Below the pieces are notes generated by a model, which saw only the letters and a list, made by a program, of their open reading frames with translations, was not told where the DNA came from and searched no databases. From Moniliophthora roreri (Eukaryota; Basidiomycota; Agaricomycetes; Agaricales; Marasmiaceae): a stretch of 64,000 nt of DNA. Both the position numbers and the translations under genes were made by a program. Shown here one piece after another: positions 44,052-56,700 of the stretch; positions within the stretch are counted from its first letter, which is position 1; each line of letters starts with the position of its first letter. The stretch spans positions 682,001 to 746,000 of the forward strand of contig LATX02000154.1 in assembly GCA_001466705.2 (NCBI GenBank). The letters run 5' to 3'.

Positions 44052-44847
44052 GAGTGGAAAGAGGTGAACAGTGTATTTGGGTTTGGATAACTGATACATT
44101 GAAACGTGCCGCTGTTGAAGACAGGAGGTGAGCCCGATCTGGATCTTGGACATGGAAGAGGATTGGCATCCGCTGGCGGCGGCATGATGGTTTGTATTCA
44201 CGAAGATGCGAGGTTCTCGGTACTTGACACTTGATGGTGGCAGGCACACCTCTTGGGCAAACTGAGGAATCGAAGAGGATGTCACACCATTGTCACATTT
44301 TGTCGCACTTCAAATTTTAAAGTCTACTACATGCTAAACACGATAGAAACTCTCTGCAACCTGCTCCGTGCTCCTTCGTGGTCCAGGCTGACATTTCGAT
44401 CTTCCCTACAGTTTCGAGATCCGAACAAGATCACCGCTTATCACCCCGTTGGCCACCAAACTTTGACACCGAACAGCCCTTCGAATACATATCGCGTCCG
44501 CCGGTCAAGACGAAGTTGCGCCCAAGAAGCGACACTGACTGCTGGTCCCTGGCCTCGTGTCTTGCAAAGTGGGTATACTTGAATGCCCTCCTCAAAATGG
44601 CCTGGCAGGTAACACATTCCAGTATCTACTATTGACAGAAACAGGTCAAAGTCAGGTTGATTCTGTCTAGTATCTTTGATACGCCATCAAAGCCAAGTGA
44701 CACTGTGAATGCTCTGCATCTTTTGAGATGACATGATTGCTGTGGTTGCAACAGTCGCTGTACTATTAAAAGGACTCTGGGACGAATTAGGGATGGTTGT
44801 GTATCGAGTCTCATTCACCCACTCTGGCAGTGACCCATCCCGATAGT

Positions 44848-46414
44848 ATGTCCGAAAGTGTTCAGGACCTACCCAATCCGTGTGTTCAGTCATCCTTTAT
44901 CCGTGCTGTATACTCAATGACATATTCTAGTCTTCGGCTTCAATGTGATCTCTGGCACATGGTTGCAATCAGTGAGTCCAGTCTAATATCGACCAGTGTC
45001 CATTCATACTAACCTCGTGCAAAGCCATCCTGTACTGGGACCATGTACTCACATTTAGTAGGTGCATCTTGCCGCTACGGAGGCCTTGAGTAACGACTTT
45101 TCAGAAACTGAGTACAAATGTCTGTGGAAACGTCCTTCGACAAGTGGATACTTGTTCTTTTTGAACCGCTATTTCAATGCTTTGGCAGTCCTCCTTAGCA
45201 TGATATCGCTTTTTGATGCCGATTTACACCTGAGGTCTGTGTTCACGCTGAAATCTAATGATGTATAAAGTGCTAAGGTTCAATTCAGCTGTCGACGATT
45301 ATCGCAGTTCCGGGAAGCACTCTTGATTACGACTCAACTTATCGTCGTGGGTGAATCGTGGTCCAAACTCCCGAGTCTGAAGTATAGCTAATTGACCACC
45401 ACTGCAGCGATCTTAACGCTACGCATATATGCATTGTATGGGTGCAGTAAACGTCTCCTATACTTCATGCTCTCTTTTACTGCGGTTCTTCTCGGAGTCG
45501 CTATCGTATGTGGTTCAACTTTGCTAATGCAGTACTGACTGATTTCAGTAGTTCTGTACCTGTTACTACCCCGGAAAAGTAGAGTACGAGACGCCGTCGG
45601 GCAGATGCATCACCCAGTACGACTTCAAAGCGTGAGTTCTATACAGCGATGTCACTAAATGATTCACTAAAATCCTGTTTAGTGCCTCCAGTAGGGCGTT
45701 CAGTGCATTCTCTTGATCTCGTTATATTGAGACGATAATATAGGAAAGGCAATTGCCTGGCAAATGCTACTGATTTATGACACGCTTCTTTTTGGATTGG
45801 CTCTCCACAACGCTTTTAAGACTCGTCAGGAACTCAGGACACTCCGGAACTTGAAATACAAAACCTCGCTCAAGGTCATTCTTCTACGAGACGGTCAGTC
45901 GATAGCTAGGACTACTGTGCGTATGCTAATGCAATACGCTAGGTGCGCTGTATTTTTGGTCGGAAATCTTCTTTCATATGTTGCGGTTGTCTGGCTCATT
46001 CTTTGATTAGTGCCATGGCTCTTGTGAATTTGGTGAATATCCTGACTTGTTACGTGAGTGAACCGCCCGTAGCTGGCACCGTGTCGATATTCACTCGATC
46101 TCTAGACACTGGAAGTACGTGCAAAAGGACAGAAAGACCGTTGTAACTTACCCGCCGTTGCTTAGGGTTGTATGAGGGGTGGTCTAGCACCCGTTACAAG
46201 CAGGTGCGCGAGTGATGATATTCCCGATGTATTTTTGCTCAGTGTTCTTCATAGTCTGTCAGTCACCATGGTCTCCCGAATGATGTTAAACCTTCATGTG
46301 GTTGTGGACACTGGGATATACCTCAGCCAATATACCAGTCAGCTTGACGAACAGCAGGATACGCGCATCGTGTTCTATGAACGCCGACCGACTAGGGATT
46401 CTTTCGATATTTGA
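44848..46414 (+). CDS. DUF6533 seven-helix-type membrane protein, copy 2
   Basis: Starts MSESVQDLPN at 44848 and follows copy 1 exon by exon: LQCDLWHMVAI, AILYWDHVLTF, ETEYKCLWKRPSTSGYLFFL, NRYFNALAVLLSM, ILTLRIYALYGCSKRLLYF, MLLIYDTLLFGLALHNAFKT, KVILLRDG, and a last exon VFLLSVLHSLSVTMVSRMML with tail ending YERRPTRDSFDI. Its start lies 797 bp from that of PAQR copy 2, which is read the other way. Function is unknown. Conservation of both copies, including the C-terminal FYERRPT box, argues that both are under selection. Confidence 0.78.
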
Positions 46415-46869
46415 ACTAGGTACCACATAGACACGTACTCCTTGAATCATGTCGAAGAATACGGGTGATACATGAGTTGCCGCCCGATTGTACGTTTCTG
46501 TTCTACTTACCGTTCCCGATTCCCGACTACGATACACATTTACATGACACATTAATCGAACCCTTAGTTTATAGTTTATAGTTTCAGATTACAGTACGTA
46601 CACATTGTAGCACCTCAGCCGTTCACACACTTAGTGCGACCGTCTGAGGTGAGATACTCTATTCCTTTCATACATTTACCTTACTTACGATAAACCTCTA
46701 CAGTACTCATTATTGCTATTTACGACAAATCACAACCTTTCCGCGACTGAGCGCGGGACCGTTCTTCAGTTGGCGTGTATTACAATTGCAACTTTGCTGC
46801 AGAAATGCATACCTAGCTGAACGTGGTGGGTGATTCAAACAACATAGGGGTCCGCGGAGGAGATACGTC

Positions 46870-47115
46870 TTCTGTTTCGGTTGTATGAGAGGTGGTCTGA
46901 CAACCTTTTCGAGCGGGTGTGCAAACTATTGCGTCTTTGCCCCCGTCCATCCGCCTGTCAGTAACGCTGACCCTCGCAATTGAGCCTATACGAATTCAAA
47001 GTTGTGGACTCCGGCATCTAAGTCACTGGTTCACCGGTCTGTTCAAGGTGGACGTAGCACAGTAAACTCATACCATTTGTTCCGTGAGCAACGAGGTCCC
47101 TTGAGCTGTAGACCC
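46870..47115 (+). pseudogene. Relic of a third DUF6533 gene (3' end)
   Basis: GGTTGTATGAGAGGTGGTCT at 46879 matches GGTTGTATGAGGGGTGGTCT at 46169, and similarity continues through the last exon (TGTCAGTAACGCTGACC, GTTGTGGACTCCGGCATCTA, CACCGGTCTG) with frameshifts and stops. Only the 3' part is left. It shows that the local array once held at least three DUF6533 copies. Confidence 0.6.
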
Positions 47116-47472
47116 ACTGTAAACGTTGATATGTGAGTAGGTCTGCGCGAAGGCATCGGAACATGGATGCCTTTCTCCAGTTAGCTATTCTTCAGGATCC
47201 CTCGATCTTGAGCCTTTTCTTTTTCCTTAGAATCGCTTCGGTAATGGGTCTACCAGCTCCCCTCAAAGATGCAAGCGGAGCAGTTGTGATGAGGCGCCTA
47301 AGCGCCTGGCATTGCTCAACAAGTCTCGTACATAGCAGGGTATAATAAGCTACACAAGAGGGTCAAAGTACAAAACACGATACACATGCCAACGGGTATA
47401 AATCTGCTATACAACAACTATGAAGTCATTACGCGTGTCCTGAGTGGAAATAAAGAAGAGGTGCCCATAGCC
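47116..47472. other. Intergenic region
   Basis: No supported gene is seen. A 70-codon frame at 47133-47345 has no recognisable features. The stretch holds the 3' flank of RMI1. Confidence 0.35.
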
Positions 47473-49109
47473 TTAATCTGAATCATCGGTCAACTCAATA
47501 ACGTCTGTGGGCGAAGTACGTGGGCGGACATGTCGAGTGGGCATTGGTACGTTCTCCTTGTCATCCTCTTCGTCCTCCTCGATGGTGATACTCTCGATAT
47601 GAGAAGAACCTGCGGAGGCGGAAGCCGTTCCACTAGTAATAGTGGATGACGATGAAACATTCGTAGATATCCGGATTGCACCGCTGGGTGAGTGCGCGTC
47701 CTGCATGGCATTCATTTCAGCCTCGTCAATCCCCGCCAAGAAATCAGAGTTATAATCGTCGCTAAACATGTCGTCCTCGTCATCCTCGATCATAACGACC
47801 TTGGGAGGTTTCGCTGGCTGCTTCTGCTTTCCAGTATTATCCTTACCAGGCGAAGAGACATCGGCTGCGCCATTGCTGAGCCTACCTCGAGCAGGCAGTG
47901 GTTTGATAGGCCTGTCCCGAACGTTTGACAACCATTGCGCGTTCTCGTCACCATTTTCATCGTCATCATCATCGCTCTCGATGTTGATGGGGCCTTTGGG
48001 CATCTCAGAAGAGCGAGATACGGCGTTAGTCTTGGGTTTTTGATTAGAAGAGGTAAGAGTCGAAGATGAAGGGATTGATGGAGGTGAGGATGTACGGTTC
48101 GGAATACGTCGACGTCTAGGCTGGTCTTCGTCATCGAAATGAGGGTTATTGGTGAGCCCAGTCGGCGGAGGTGATATGTCTCTCAAAGGAGCTCTCCCGC
48201 CATTGTTAGTTGGAACTGGGAGATCCTGAGGTGCTTCAGGATCAAGGAGACTGAATATCTCTTAATGACTCTGGAAGGTGCAGACGAAAAAATCCAACTC
48301 ACCGCAGCCTATCCTTCAAACTCTGAGCAAACTCCAGGTCTTGTTGAGCATCACGATCAGCGACTTGGTGGCCTTTTAAAATGATTTGTTTTGGTTCCAA
48401 GAACGCAATACCCCTACGAACTTCTACGTTATGAATGAGCATCTAGAGTGTCCCTTTGGTGAGCCGAGGGTCAGGAATATAGACAATGATAAACGCACTT
48501 TGTATCCGAGCGGTGTGGCACCAAGTTTCAGCTCAGGTATTTTGCGATACTCCATGGCACGAAGAGTTCTAGCACCATCGCTTATCTCGAGGCGGAGCAT
48601 TGCTCTTGGATAATTAGGCACTGGTCCTGCCCCTTCAACGTCATTATCCACCTCTCCATCATCTTCTCCTTCTTGCGCGCCCGCGCCCAAGCGTTCCTCG
48701 CGAATCTCCCTCGTCTTGTTCAGTGTATACGCGCTCACACCTATTTCGGTAATCGATTCGATTTGAACTAGTATCGGAGGGCCACTCAAGGTAGAATGAG
48801 CAGTGTCGGGGTCGGCAATGTGTGCAGGAATGCCGGTGCCGTGTAACATTGAGTCCTTCAAATCGGATTCCAGAAGCTGCAGTTCAACTTCGTGTATGAT
48901 CTGGTCCATGTCGGTTGAAGGATTCAAGTTCTTCTCCGAGGTTACCCAATCGTAGCATCCTTGAAGCCACTCCTGCCATAGGCAATGGAATTGGTGAATT
49001 TGCATATGAACAAATCAGAGACGAATGGAATTGGATGGCTTACGGGATCGATACGTGGTTTTGGGTAGTTCGCGTTTAGCCACTCGAAAATGGCGCGCGG
49101 AGGTTGCAT
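47473..49109 (-). CDS. RMI1: RecQ-mediated genome instability protein 1
   Basis: RMI1 is the OB-fold partner of topoisomerase III and the BLM/Sgs1 helicase, which dissolve double Holliday junctions in the nucleus. The first exon starts at 49109 (MQPPRAIFEWLNANYPKPR). After an intron comes EWLQGCYDWVTSEKNLNPST, LLESDLKDSM and HGTGIPAHIAD, the N-terminal helices and loop of the family. Then ILVQIESITEIGVSAYTLNK, MLRLEISDGARTLRAMEYRK, LKLGATPLGYK and, across an intron, MLIHNVEVRRGIAFLEPKQI and ILKGHQV form the OB fold. A long, acidic, Ser-rich C-terminal tail (47473-48186) carries repeated Asp/Glu runs and ends VIELTDDSD. Length is within the fungal range. It is divergent from SGD1, with 247 bp between starts. 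Confidence 0.88.
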
Positions 49110-49356
49110 TATAGATGGGGTTCTGTTCAGAAAGGCAAATTCAACATTGGGTCGGCGCGTTGAATTTCTTTAGCTTCCCACGTGATCGTAGGGTGATGAG
49201 AAAGCGGCTGGATGCAAAGATTAATTTGCCTGATTCCCCGTATCTCAGCGGAGAAAACTGGCAGAAAGAAAGAAAGCAAGAGTCGACAGAAAATGGAGAT
49301 GTGTTTCAAGATTTGCCCGAGTCGCGTCGAAGCTGGCATTTCCAAATCTGGTAACT

Positions 49357-52300
49357 ATGCCTGGCCGAACGAAAACTTCCACCACTCGCTTGCCCCAAAG
49401 TCTTCTGGAGCAGATTCAGCAGTCCAATGGCAAGTACTCACCTTATTTACAAGAATCATGCCCTCATTTCACCTTCATAAGCAGGCAGTGAGCATACGCA
49501 CAAACGACATTCTTCCAGAAAGCAGCAGTTGTCTCGCAAGGAAGCCCGTAAGCAAGAGCGAGCCGGAAGGAAACAGAAGAAAGCCGAATATTTTTCTACC
49601 TCGACGAAACGACCTGCACCATCAGGGGACGACGAATTTCCGCAGAGAAAACGAGTAAAACTGGATGGAGGAGCCGACGTATATGGCAATCAACCAAAGG
49701 CATCTACGAGTAAGACTGCAATCATCGACACTTTGACAACAACGAGCAGGCCGGTCTCATCGGTTCCCGAAGAAAAATCCCAGAAAGCTTCGAAAACACC
49801 GCTCGCAAAACACGTCCCCAAGTCGAGTTCTTTTACTGCAACGCCGCGGATACAGAAGGAAGAGGAAGAAGACGCCTATATTGCATATCTGGAAGGAAAG
49901 TTGGGGTATGGAAAAAAGAAGGGCAAACAGCCGCGCTATAACGATGGTCTAGATGGTGAGTATGCTATTGTAGTCTTTTGTGTTCCTACTCACTCGCTTT
50001 GCAAGATCTTTTTGACTTCACCGAGTCGATCAACCTTCCATCATACAATGTACGCAATTCATCGTGTATGGGGACATGCTATAGATTCACGACTTGATAG
50101 GAACCAGAGGATGTTTCTCTGAACAAGACGGAAGACGAGTCAATTGATGAAAGCGGGGATCTATCTGAAGATGACGGAGAAGAGGTTCGGGAAACCGAAG
50201 TTGAAGGAAGCAGCGAAGAATACGATGAAGAGGGGGAATGGAAGGGTATTGAGTATGTTGACGAGGACGATAAAGACGAGCCTCTCACCGACCATCCGTT
50301 GTCTGCGCAACCGTCTGCGCAACCAGGTGAGTTCCGGTGTCATCTTCTTGTCAATCTTTGTAAAGCTCATCTGCCCGCTCAGCCACCAAATATATACCTC
50401 CTCATCTGAGAAACGCGATCAAAGCCAGCGATGGGACATCCGAAGCTTTACTCAAGCTCACTAAACAGCTCAAGGGTCTTCTCAATCGGTATTGGTTCCG
50501 TCAGCACTTCAAGTTGGACCACGACTGATTTGTACGGAATAGAATGTCGGAACAAAATATAGGTTCCATACTGGACGGCGTCGAAGAAGTGTATCGAAAT
50601 GAACGGCGGCACGGTATGCAGGAGCTTTGGCCTTTTTCCCCCCTTCAATCACTAATTACCTTATTAAAGATGTCACGTCGACCCTCACCAGTTTGATTAT
50701 CGATGGCATATGTTCGCACTCGTCATTGTTGGACTCTTACGTCGTACTGTACGCCGCGTTCGTGTCTAGCCTATACAAGGTTATCGGCATAGAATTTGGT
50801 ACGTGGTTCAAGCTGTAACATTCGCTCCCTTGCCGATGTTTTCATTAGCTGCTTACTTTGTACAAAACGTGGTTTCTTCCTACGAGCATCACCTAGCCAA
50901 CTCAAGAAACCACGAAACGTCTATCGCTGTTCCAGCTGGTCAAGACGGTACGCAGCAAGGAGACAAAGGCAAAGAAGCTTCCAATCTGGTTGTCCTCCTC
51001 TCGGAACTTTATAACTTCCAAGTGACTTCCTGCGTATTGATTTATGATATCGTACGAGGCTTGCTTGACGGGGAAATCAAAGAGCTTAACGTCGAGCTGC
51101 TCCTTAAGATTGTTCGAAGTGTGTACCATTCTTCCGTATTTGTATAAACTTCTAAATTCCAGTCTCGTAGACTCCGGTCAACAGCTACGACAAGATGATC
51201 CTTCTGCATTGAAGGACATCATTCAGATTATCCACAACAAACTCGGCAAGAGCGAGGACAACCTCAGGTATATTCTCAGTTTAGCTTTCTTGTCCTGTAA
51301 CTGACTCCACGAATCAGTTCGAGAACTCGTTTTATGATCGAGACGTTAAACAATTTGAAGAATAATAAAGTCAAGCGTATTGGAACGCAGAATCAAGGAG
51401 GGGAAGCGGTCGAGCGAATGAAGAAATTCCTCTCTGGTTTGAGCAAAAAGAGGCATGGTATGTCTCTTTCTTGGGTCGTTCCTGTAATCCTGAACTGAAA
51501 ATATTGGATAGTAATGGCGCATGAACCGTTGCGGGTATCTTTGGATGATCTCCATTCGGCTAATACCAAGGGAAAGTGGTGGCTCGTCGGTGCTGCTTGG
51601 GGTGGTGATCCACTCGTCGATCGACAAGAGAACGGGGCAAGCGAACGTGCGAGTTCAACTCGAGCCGACCAGAATACGGGTGCAAGGACCAACAATGCGC
51701 TATTGAAGCTTGCAAAGAAGCAGGGCATGAATACGGATATACGTCGAAGTATTTTCGTTGTACTCATGAGCAGCGATGTACGTTCACTTTCAGATGCGCT
51801 GGTGTTGAGCAAAGCAGTGATATCATATTCTGCAGGACTACGTGGATGCTTGCGAACGATTGGCAGAGTTAAAACTCACGGAGGTTCAGCAAAGGGATAT
51901 TATCCGTGTCTTGATTCATTGTTGCGGAAATGTGAGTTTCCACCTATCCAACTAACGCAGTACCGATAACGACCTTTGAATAGGAGAAGACGTATAATCC
52001 ATACTACACGCTAGTTTGCCAGCACCTATGCCAGCTTTCACATTCTCACAAGATCACCTTGCAATACTGTCTATGGGATTTTCTTCGGGATATGGGCGAG
52101 ACCGAGGTTGGAGGCATGGAGGTGATCAAGAGTTTGAAAGAAGGCAGAGAAGGCTTTGATATCAAGTCGATTTCTTCTTCTCGCCTGCGTAACGTTGCGA
52201 AAGCATATGCATGGTGGATAGCGAAAGACTGCATCAGTTTGGCTGTCCTGAAGGTCAGTCGTATGTTTAGTAGTGATTTAAGGTATTGACATCCGTTCAC

Positions 52301-52638
52301 AGCCGGTTGATTTCACGCAGCTCCAATCACAGACAAGAACTTTCTTGCGGGAGTTGTTCACGAACATCTTCTTGTGCAGCCAGTCCTCCTCACCCCTCAT
52401 TAATGCGAAAGCACAGGATGTCAGTACCACTCGTAATCGTGGAACAATCGAAGAAATCTTCATCAAGGCTACAAGGATGGAAGCATTGGCTATGGGGTTG
52501 ATGTTCTTCCTTTCAGAAGGCCTCAAAATGGGATCAGAAGATAGTGTCAGTGATGATGTCCGGAAGCTCGTAGCTTGGGGTATTGAAGTCGCCAAGGATA
52601 CAATGCGGACGGGTCTGGATATCGTTCCTAGTCTATAA
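49357..52638 (+). CDS. SGD1: Nucleolar MIF4G/MA3 protein, Sgd1/NOM1-like
   Basis: Sgd1/NOM1 is a nucleolar factor for 18S rRNA maturation that brings protein phosphatase 1 or helicases to the pre-ribosome. The start MPGRTKTSTTRLPQSLLEQI at 49357 leads to the family motif LSRKEARKQERAGRKQKKAE. A Lys- and Glu-rich region follows. The MIF4G domain (about 50390-51750) has LLNRMSEQNIGSILDGVEEV, SLIIDGICSH, ELYNFQVTSCVLIYDIVRGL, RTRFMIETLNNLKNNK and RKSIFV-type segments. The MA3 domain (about 51690-52260) has DIRRSIFVVLMSSDDYVDAC and CLWDFLRDMGE. A C-terminal helical part (FLRELFTNIFL, ALAMGLMFFLSEGLKMG) ends at 52638. About ten introns of 45-70 bases. Confidence 0.88.
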
Positions 52639-52815
52639 GCACTACACGATGATATTGAATGTCTTGGTGGCCACATATAAGTCCATCTCAACTCTTTTGG
52701 AAGGCGGCACTGCAACAAATGCTCCCACTTTTCCCTCCGAAGGTGAATGTGGGATGTTGGATTCTCGAGCTAGAAACGGTTATGAGGCTTAGAGCGCCGA
52801 TGACATAAACGGTGC

Positions 52816-53596
52816 TCACTGATACTGAAGTCCAGTTTCTTCTGATACGAAATTGGCTTTGAGCTCTTCTTCGGTAAAGTTACATGCTAGAACTAGAGTT
52901 GAGAGATCCTCTCCGAATTTGTAACAATTAGACGCACATGTTATCAAGAAGTACCCGCCAGGTTTTATCAGCCTGGCAGCGCGAGCAGGATACTTGGCTG
53001 CAGGTGATTTCCCTTGTTCGTCCTTCTGCCCTAACGCAACAGCATCATATGTCCCTTTGTCGAGCAGTAGATCCCACACAGCTGTATTATCCGAACCCAT
53101 ATAGGAGAGTTTAGGTGGGTCCTCAGTCAAGAAGTTGCATCGACTGAAGGTGATGTCCTCCCCATCTTTTGAAGCAGCCACCATCTTGGAAAGTCGTACA
53201 GCATCCTCACTGTAATCTATTCCAGCCAGATTTTTTGCTGGGTAGTTTGCTTCTAGAAGGGCCAAAAGTAGAGTGCCGTTCCCGCTACCGACTTCCAGTA
53301 TCGATGGCGTTGTTGTGGGAGGTGTATATTTTTCAGCCCATTCTACCATCTTTTCGACACTCTCAACACCAAACCTATAACTAGGAATGAGATACTGACG
53401 GTTGGGGAAAGGAAATTTCAGTGCCAGATCTCGCCTTCATCTCCGATTTCTTCAAAGTTTGCTACTTCTTCTTTGTACACATTATCCCAGCTGGAATGTT
53501 AGAGGGAGTAATTAGAAGACAGGCATATGTTGACATGAGCATTGCGCACTGTTCTTTTGTGCCCAGCTTTGAAGGTTGAAGATCTAGTCCGCTCAT
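52816..53596 (-). CDS. EFM4: Protein-lysine N-methyltransferase, EFM4/METTL10-like
   Basis: EFM4 methylates a lysine of translation elongation factor eEF1A in the cytoplasm. The first exon (53596-53550) reads MSGLDLQPSKLGTKE and joins in phase to HWDNVYKEEVANFEEIGDEG, the invariant family start. FGVESVEKMVEWA, the SAM-binding loop LEVGSGNGTLLLALLEA (motif I), GIDYSEDAV, FLTEDPP, and motif DLLLDKGTYDAVAL follow, then RAARLIKPGGYFLITCASNC and a short C-terminal strand region. Length (about 225 residues) fits. It is divergent from RAD2, with 175 bp between starts. Confidence 0.88.
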
Positions 53597-53771
53597 CCTG
53601 TTTAATCAGAGACCGAGTCAATCGCGTAAAAAGCACAGTAAGCGCCGGCTTCGGACGCGCGCCTCCACACGTGGGGCTCAAACACTCTTTCACCGACATG
53701 ATTCATCCTTGTCCCCTTCTCTCACGATCTGTTGTTCCCCGTTAAATGAACTTTGGTGGTGCTGCTGAAAT

Positions 53772-56700
53772 ATGGGTGTCAAGTCGCTTTGGAATCTTCT
53801 GGCTCCTGTAGGAAGACCAGTGATGTGCGTCGTAGCGGCTGTGTCGATGATATTTAGTAGTAACATCTCGACAGGCTGGAGAATATGGAAGGCAAAACCG
53901 TGGCTATTGACTCAAGTATTTGGATATATCAATTCCAAGCTACGATGCGGGCCAAAGATGGTAGAGTTCTGGTCAATGCACATGTTCTAGGCTTTCTTCG
54001 ACGGATATGCAAGCTTTTGTTCCATGGCATGAAGCCCGTGTTTGTGTTCGATGGAGGTGCACCGGCTCTTAAGAAGGCTACGCTGGTGGGTGCTGCCACT
54101 GTCGTCATACTATACCTGTCTCAAGGCGCGTAGAATGAGCGCAGAAGAAAGAAGAGTGGAGCTGCTGCCAGTCATGCTAAGATTGCAGAGAGACTGCTGG
54201 CGGCTCAGATGAGAAGAGAGGCTATTAAACATGCTAAAGGTGGATAGTACGTATATTTTTATTACCTACCTGAAGATCCTAATGAAAACGTCTCACAGCT
54301 CGTCCTCGAAAGGCAAGGGAAAAGCACCCGCCACTGCTGAGGAGGAGACCGTGTTTCTGGAAGATCTCGATCCGAACATGCCTCAAACACCAGCCAAGAA
54401 AAAAAAACCGACAGAACCATCCTCATCCACGAAGAAGAATAAATTCTATGACCATGATCCCTATCGCCTTCCCGAGGTGGACATGGAAGCACGAGTCACA
54501 GATGCTACTCGTTCCACAGCACCCGATCCCCGTCTCGCTACCGAGGACGAACTCCGTGACTTTATCGAGAACATGCGTCCAGAGGATTTCGACGTCACCT
54601 CACCAGCCTTTCGAGAGCTTCCTACTGAAATTCAATACGAAATTGTCGGTGACCTTAGGCTCAAGTCTCGACAAACATCTTATACCCGGCTGCAACAAAT
54701 GCTGCGGAGCGCACCCACACCTCTTGATTTCTCCAAGCAACAAATCAAAAATTTGCAGCAAAGAAATTCTCTTACACAGCAGTTATTAACGACTACGGAT
54801 AGTATAGGAAAGGCACACATAGAGATCCCCGTTCGGATTGCGAGTGAACGAAACAGAGAGTATATCTTGATGAAGAACGAGGATGCATCCGGCGGCTGGA
54901 TCTTGGGCATACGGGATGATGGGACGGAGCAGAAACCCATCGTTCTTGATCATGACAGTGACGTTGAAGACGACGATATGGAAGAGGTCAAGATGCAAGT
55001 ACGCCCTTGGATTCTCAGAATTTTTTTTACTTAATTATATTTGATAGACCCGACTACAGCCAGAGCCAAAGCAAACCCCTGGTCGATCCAGACTTGCGAA
55101 ATTATCAAAGAAAAATGGCACTCTCTGCCATCGCCACTCGGTATGAACCCAAACCGTTAGCCCCTTTATCCACGAAGCCCTCGAAAGCAACATCACAGAC
55201 CATGCCTCTCTTTGATCTCAGCGACGAGGACAACGAGTCACATATTCCTCAAGAAGGCGAGTCAGAAGACGACCTGGTAGCCTTCGCTGTGCAAGAGAGC
55301 CTCGACACAGTCAAATCCGGTTCAGGAAAAGAGGCGAATAAGCCAAGCTCAAGTAAACGTCGTAGTGCATCGCCCGCAATTTATTCCAATCGTCTTGAAA
55401 CGGCACTATCCATCGCAAACGCAAGCCCATCGAAATCGAATGTAATTTATCGTAATTATTCAACACCAGGACCAAGTGAACCCTCAACGTCATTTGGTTC
55501 GTTCGGGCAACCCTTTCTTCTCAATGCTGTCCAACCGGAGGCACCTTCTCCGAATGGTACGTCTCATGTAGGGCGTGACGCTCCTAAGTCACCCAAGTAC
55601 AGCGCGACTATGTCATCGTTACCTTACAAGCAAGCTCTCCACAACCACTCGACAACGGAATCCTCGTCGTCGTCATCATCCGCCGTACTCGGACAACCCT
55701 TACTCTTGAACCATGGGCAATCTAAGCCCAAGGCACCATCCCCCGACCGATCCTCACTCGAAAGTCACCAGGCACCCACGCAGAAAGCGGCCACCCGCTC
55801 CATCATACCGTCGTCAGCTGAACAACAGCCGAGCACACAAGTAAAGCCGCACCCACCAGGCTCAACTAAAGAAACACCGAGCGTCTCGCATACCGCATCA
55901 CTTCAGGTTCAAGAGCCTGGGAGTCCTGGAGTTAGCAACGGTGATTCTGATGACGACGATGACATGGAAGAGGTTATTCCCATATCTACATCCAATACAG
56001 AACGGGTTCTGCGGGAAGATGAACATGTCACGCCCATGACAGAAGACGAACTCGAGTACATCACAGATGGCAAGGGTAGTGAGAAGAGACCCTCGCCAGC
56101 GCCAGTTCCTGTCTCGGGAGCCACGGGTTTGTTGGACAACAAAGCAGGGGGTCAGCGTAGATCTCCCTCGCCAACAAACAACGTGAACGAGGGAGGGTCA
56201 CGGCCGCCGTCTCCGTCTGCCGAAGATTGGGACGCAGCCCAAGAGATGGATCCCGATGCAGAAGAGGGAGAGTTTGCTCGCTTTGTTTCGCAGGTTAAGG
56301 GACGCGATATTGACGATGTGCGACGTGAGATTGATGAGGAGATCAAGGCTTTAAACGAGCAACGGAAAAATGCCATGCGAGACTCGGAAGATATCACCCA
56401 GCAGATGATAACCCAGATCATGGTGAGTAACATACGAATCGAAATAGGGGGCTCAAATCATTTATTTTCTTATATTAGATGATGCTACGTTTGTTTGGCA
56501 TTCCATACATCACCGCACCGATGGAGGCCGAAGCCCAATGCGCTACTCTGGTGTCGCTTGGACTTGTCAACGGGGTTATTACTGATGACTCTGACGTGTT
56601 TCTGTTCGGTGGTCAGCGAGTGTACAAGAATATGTTCAACCAATCAAAGACGGTCGAGTGTTTTTTGCTTTCTGATCTTAGTCGGGAGCTTGGGTTAGAC

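Noticed and set aside
49212..49658. A separate 148-codon ORF upstream of and overlapping SGD1
   Set aside because: It overlaps the true SGD1 start in another frame and has no recognisable features.
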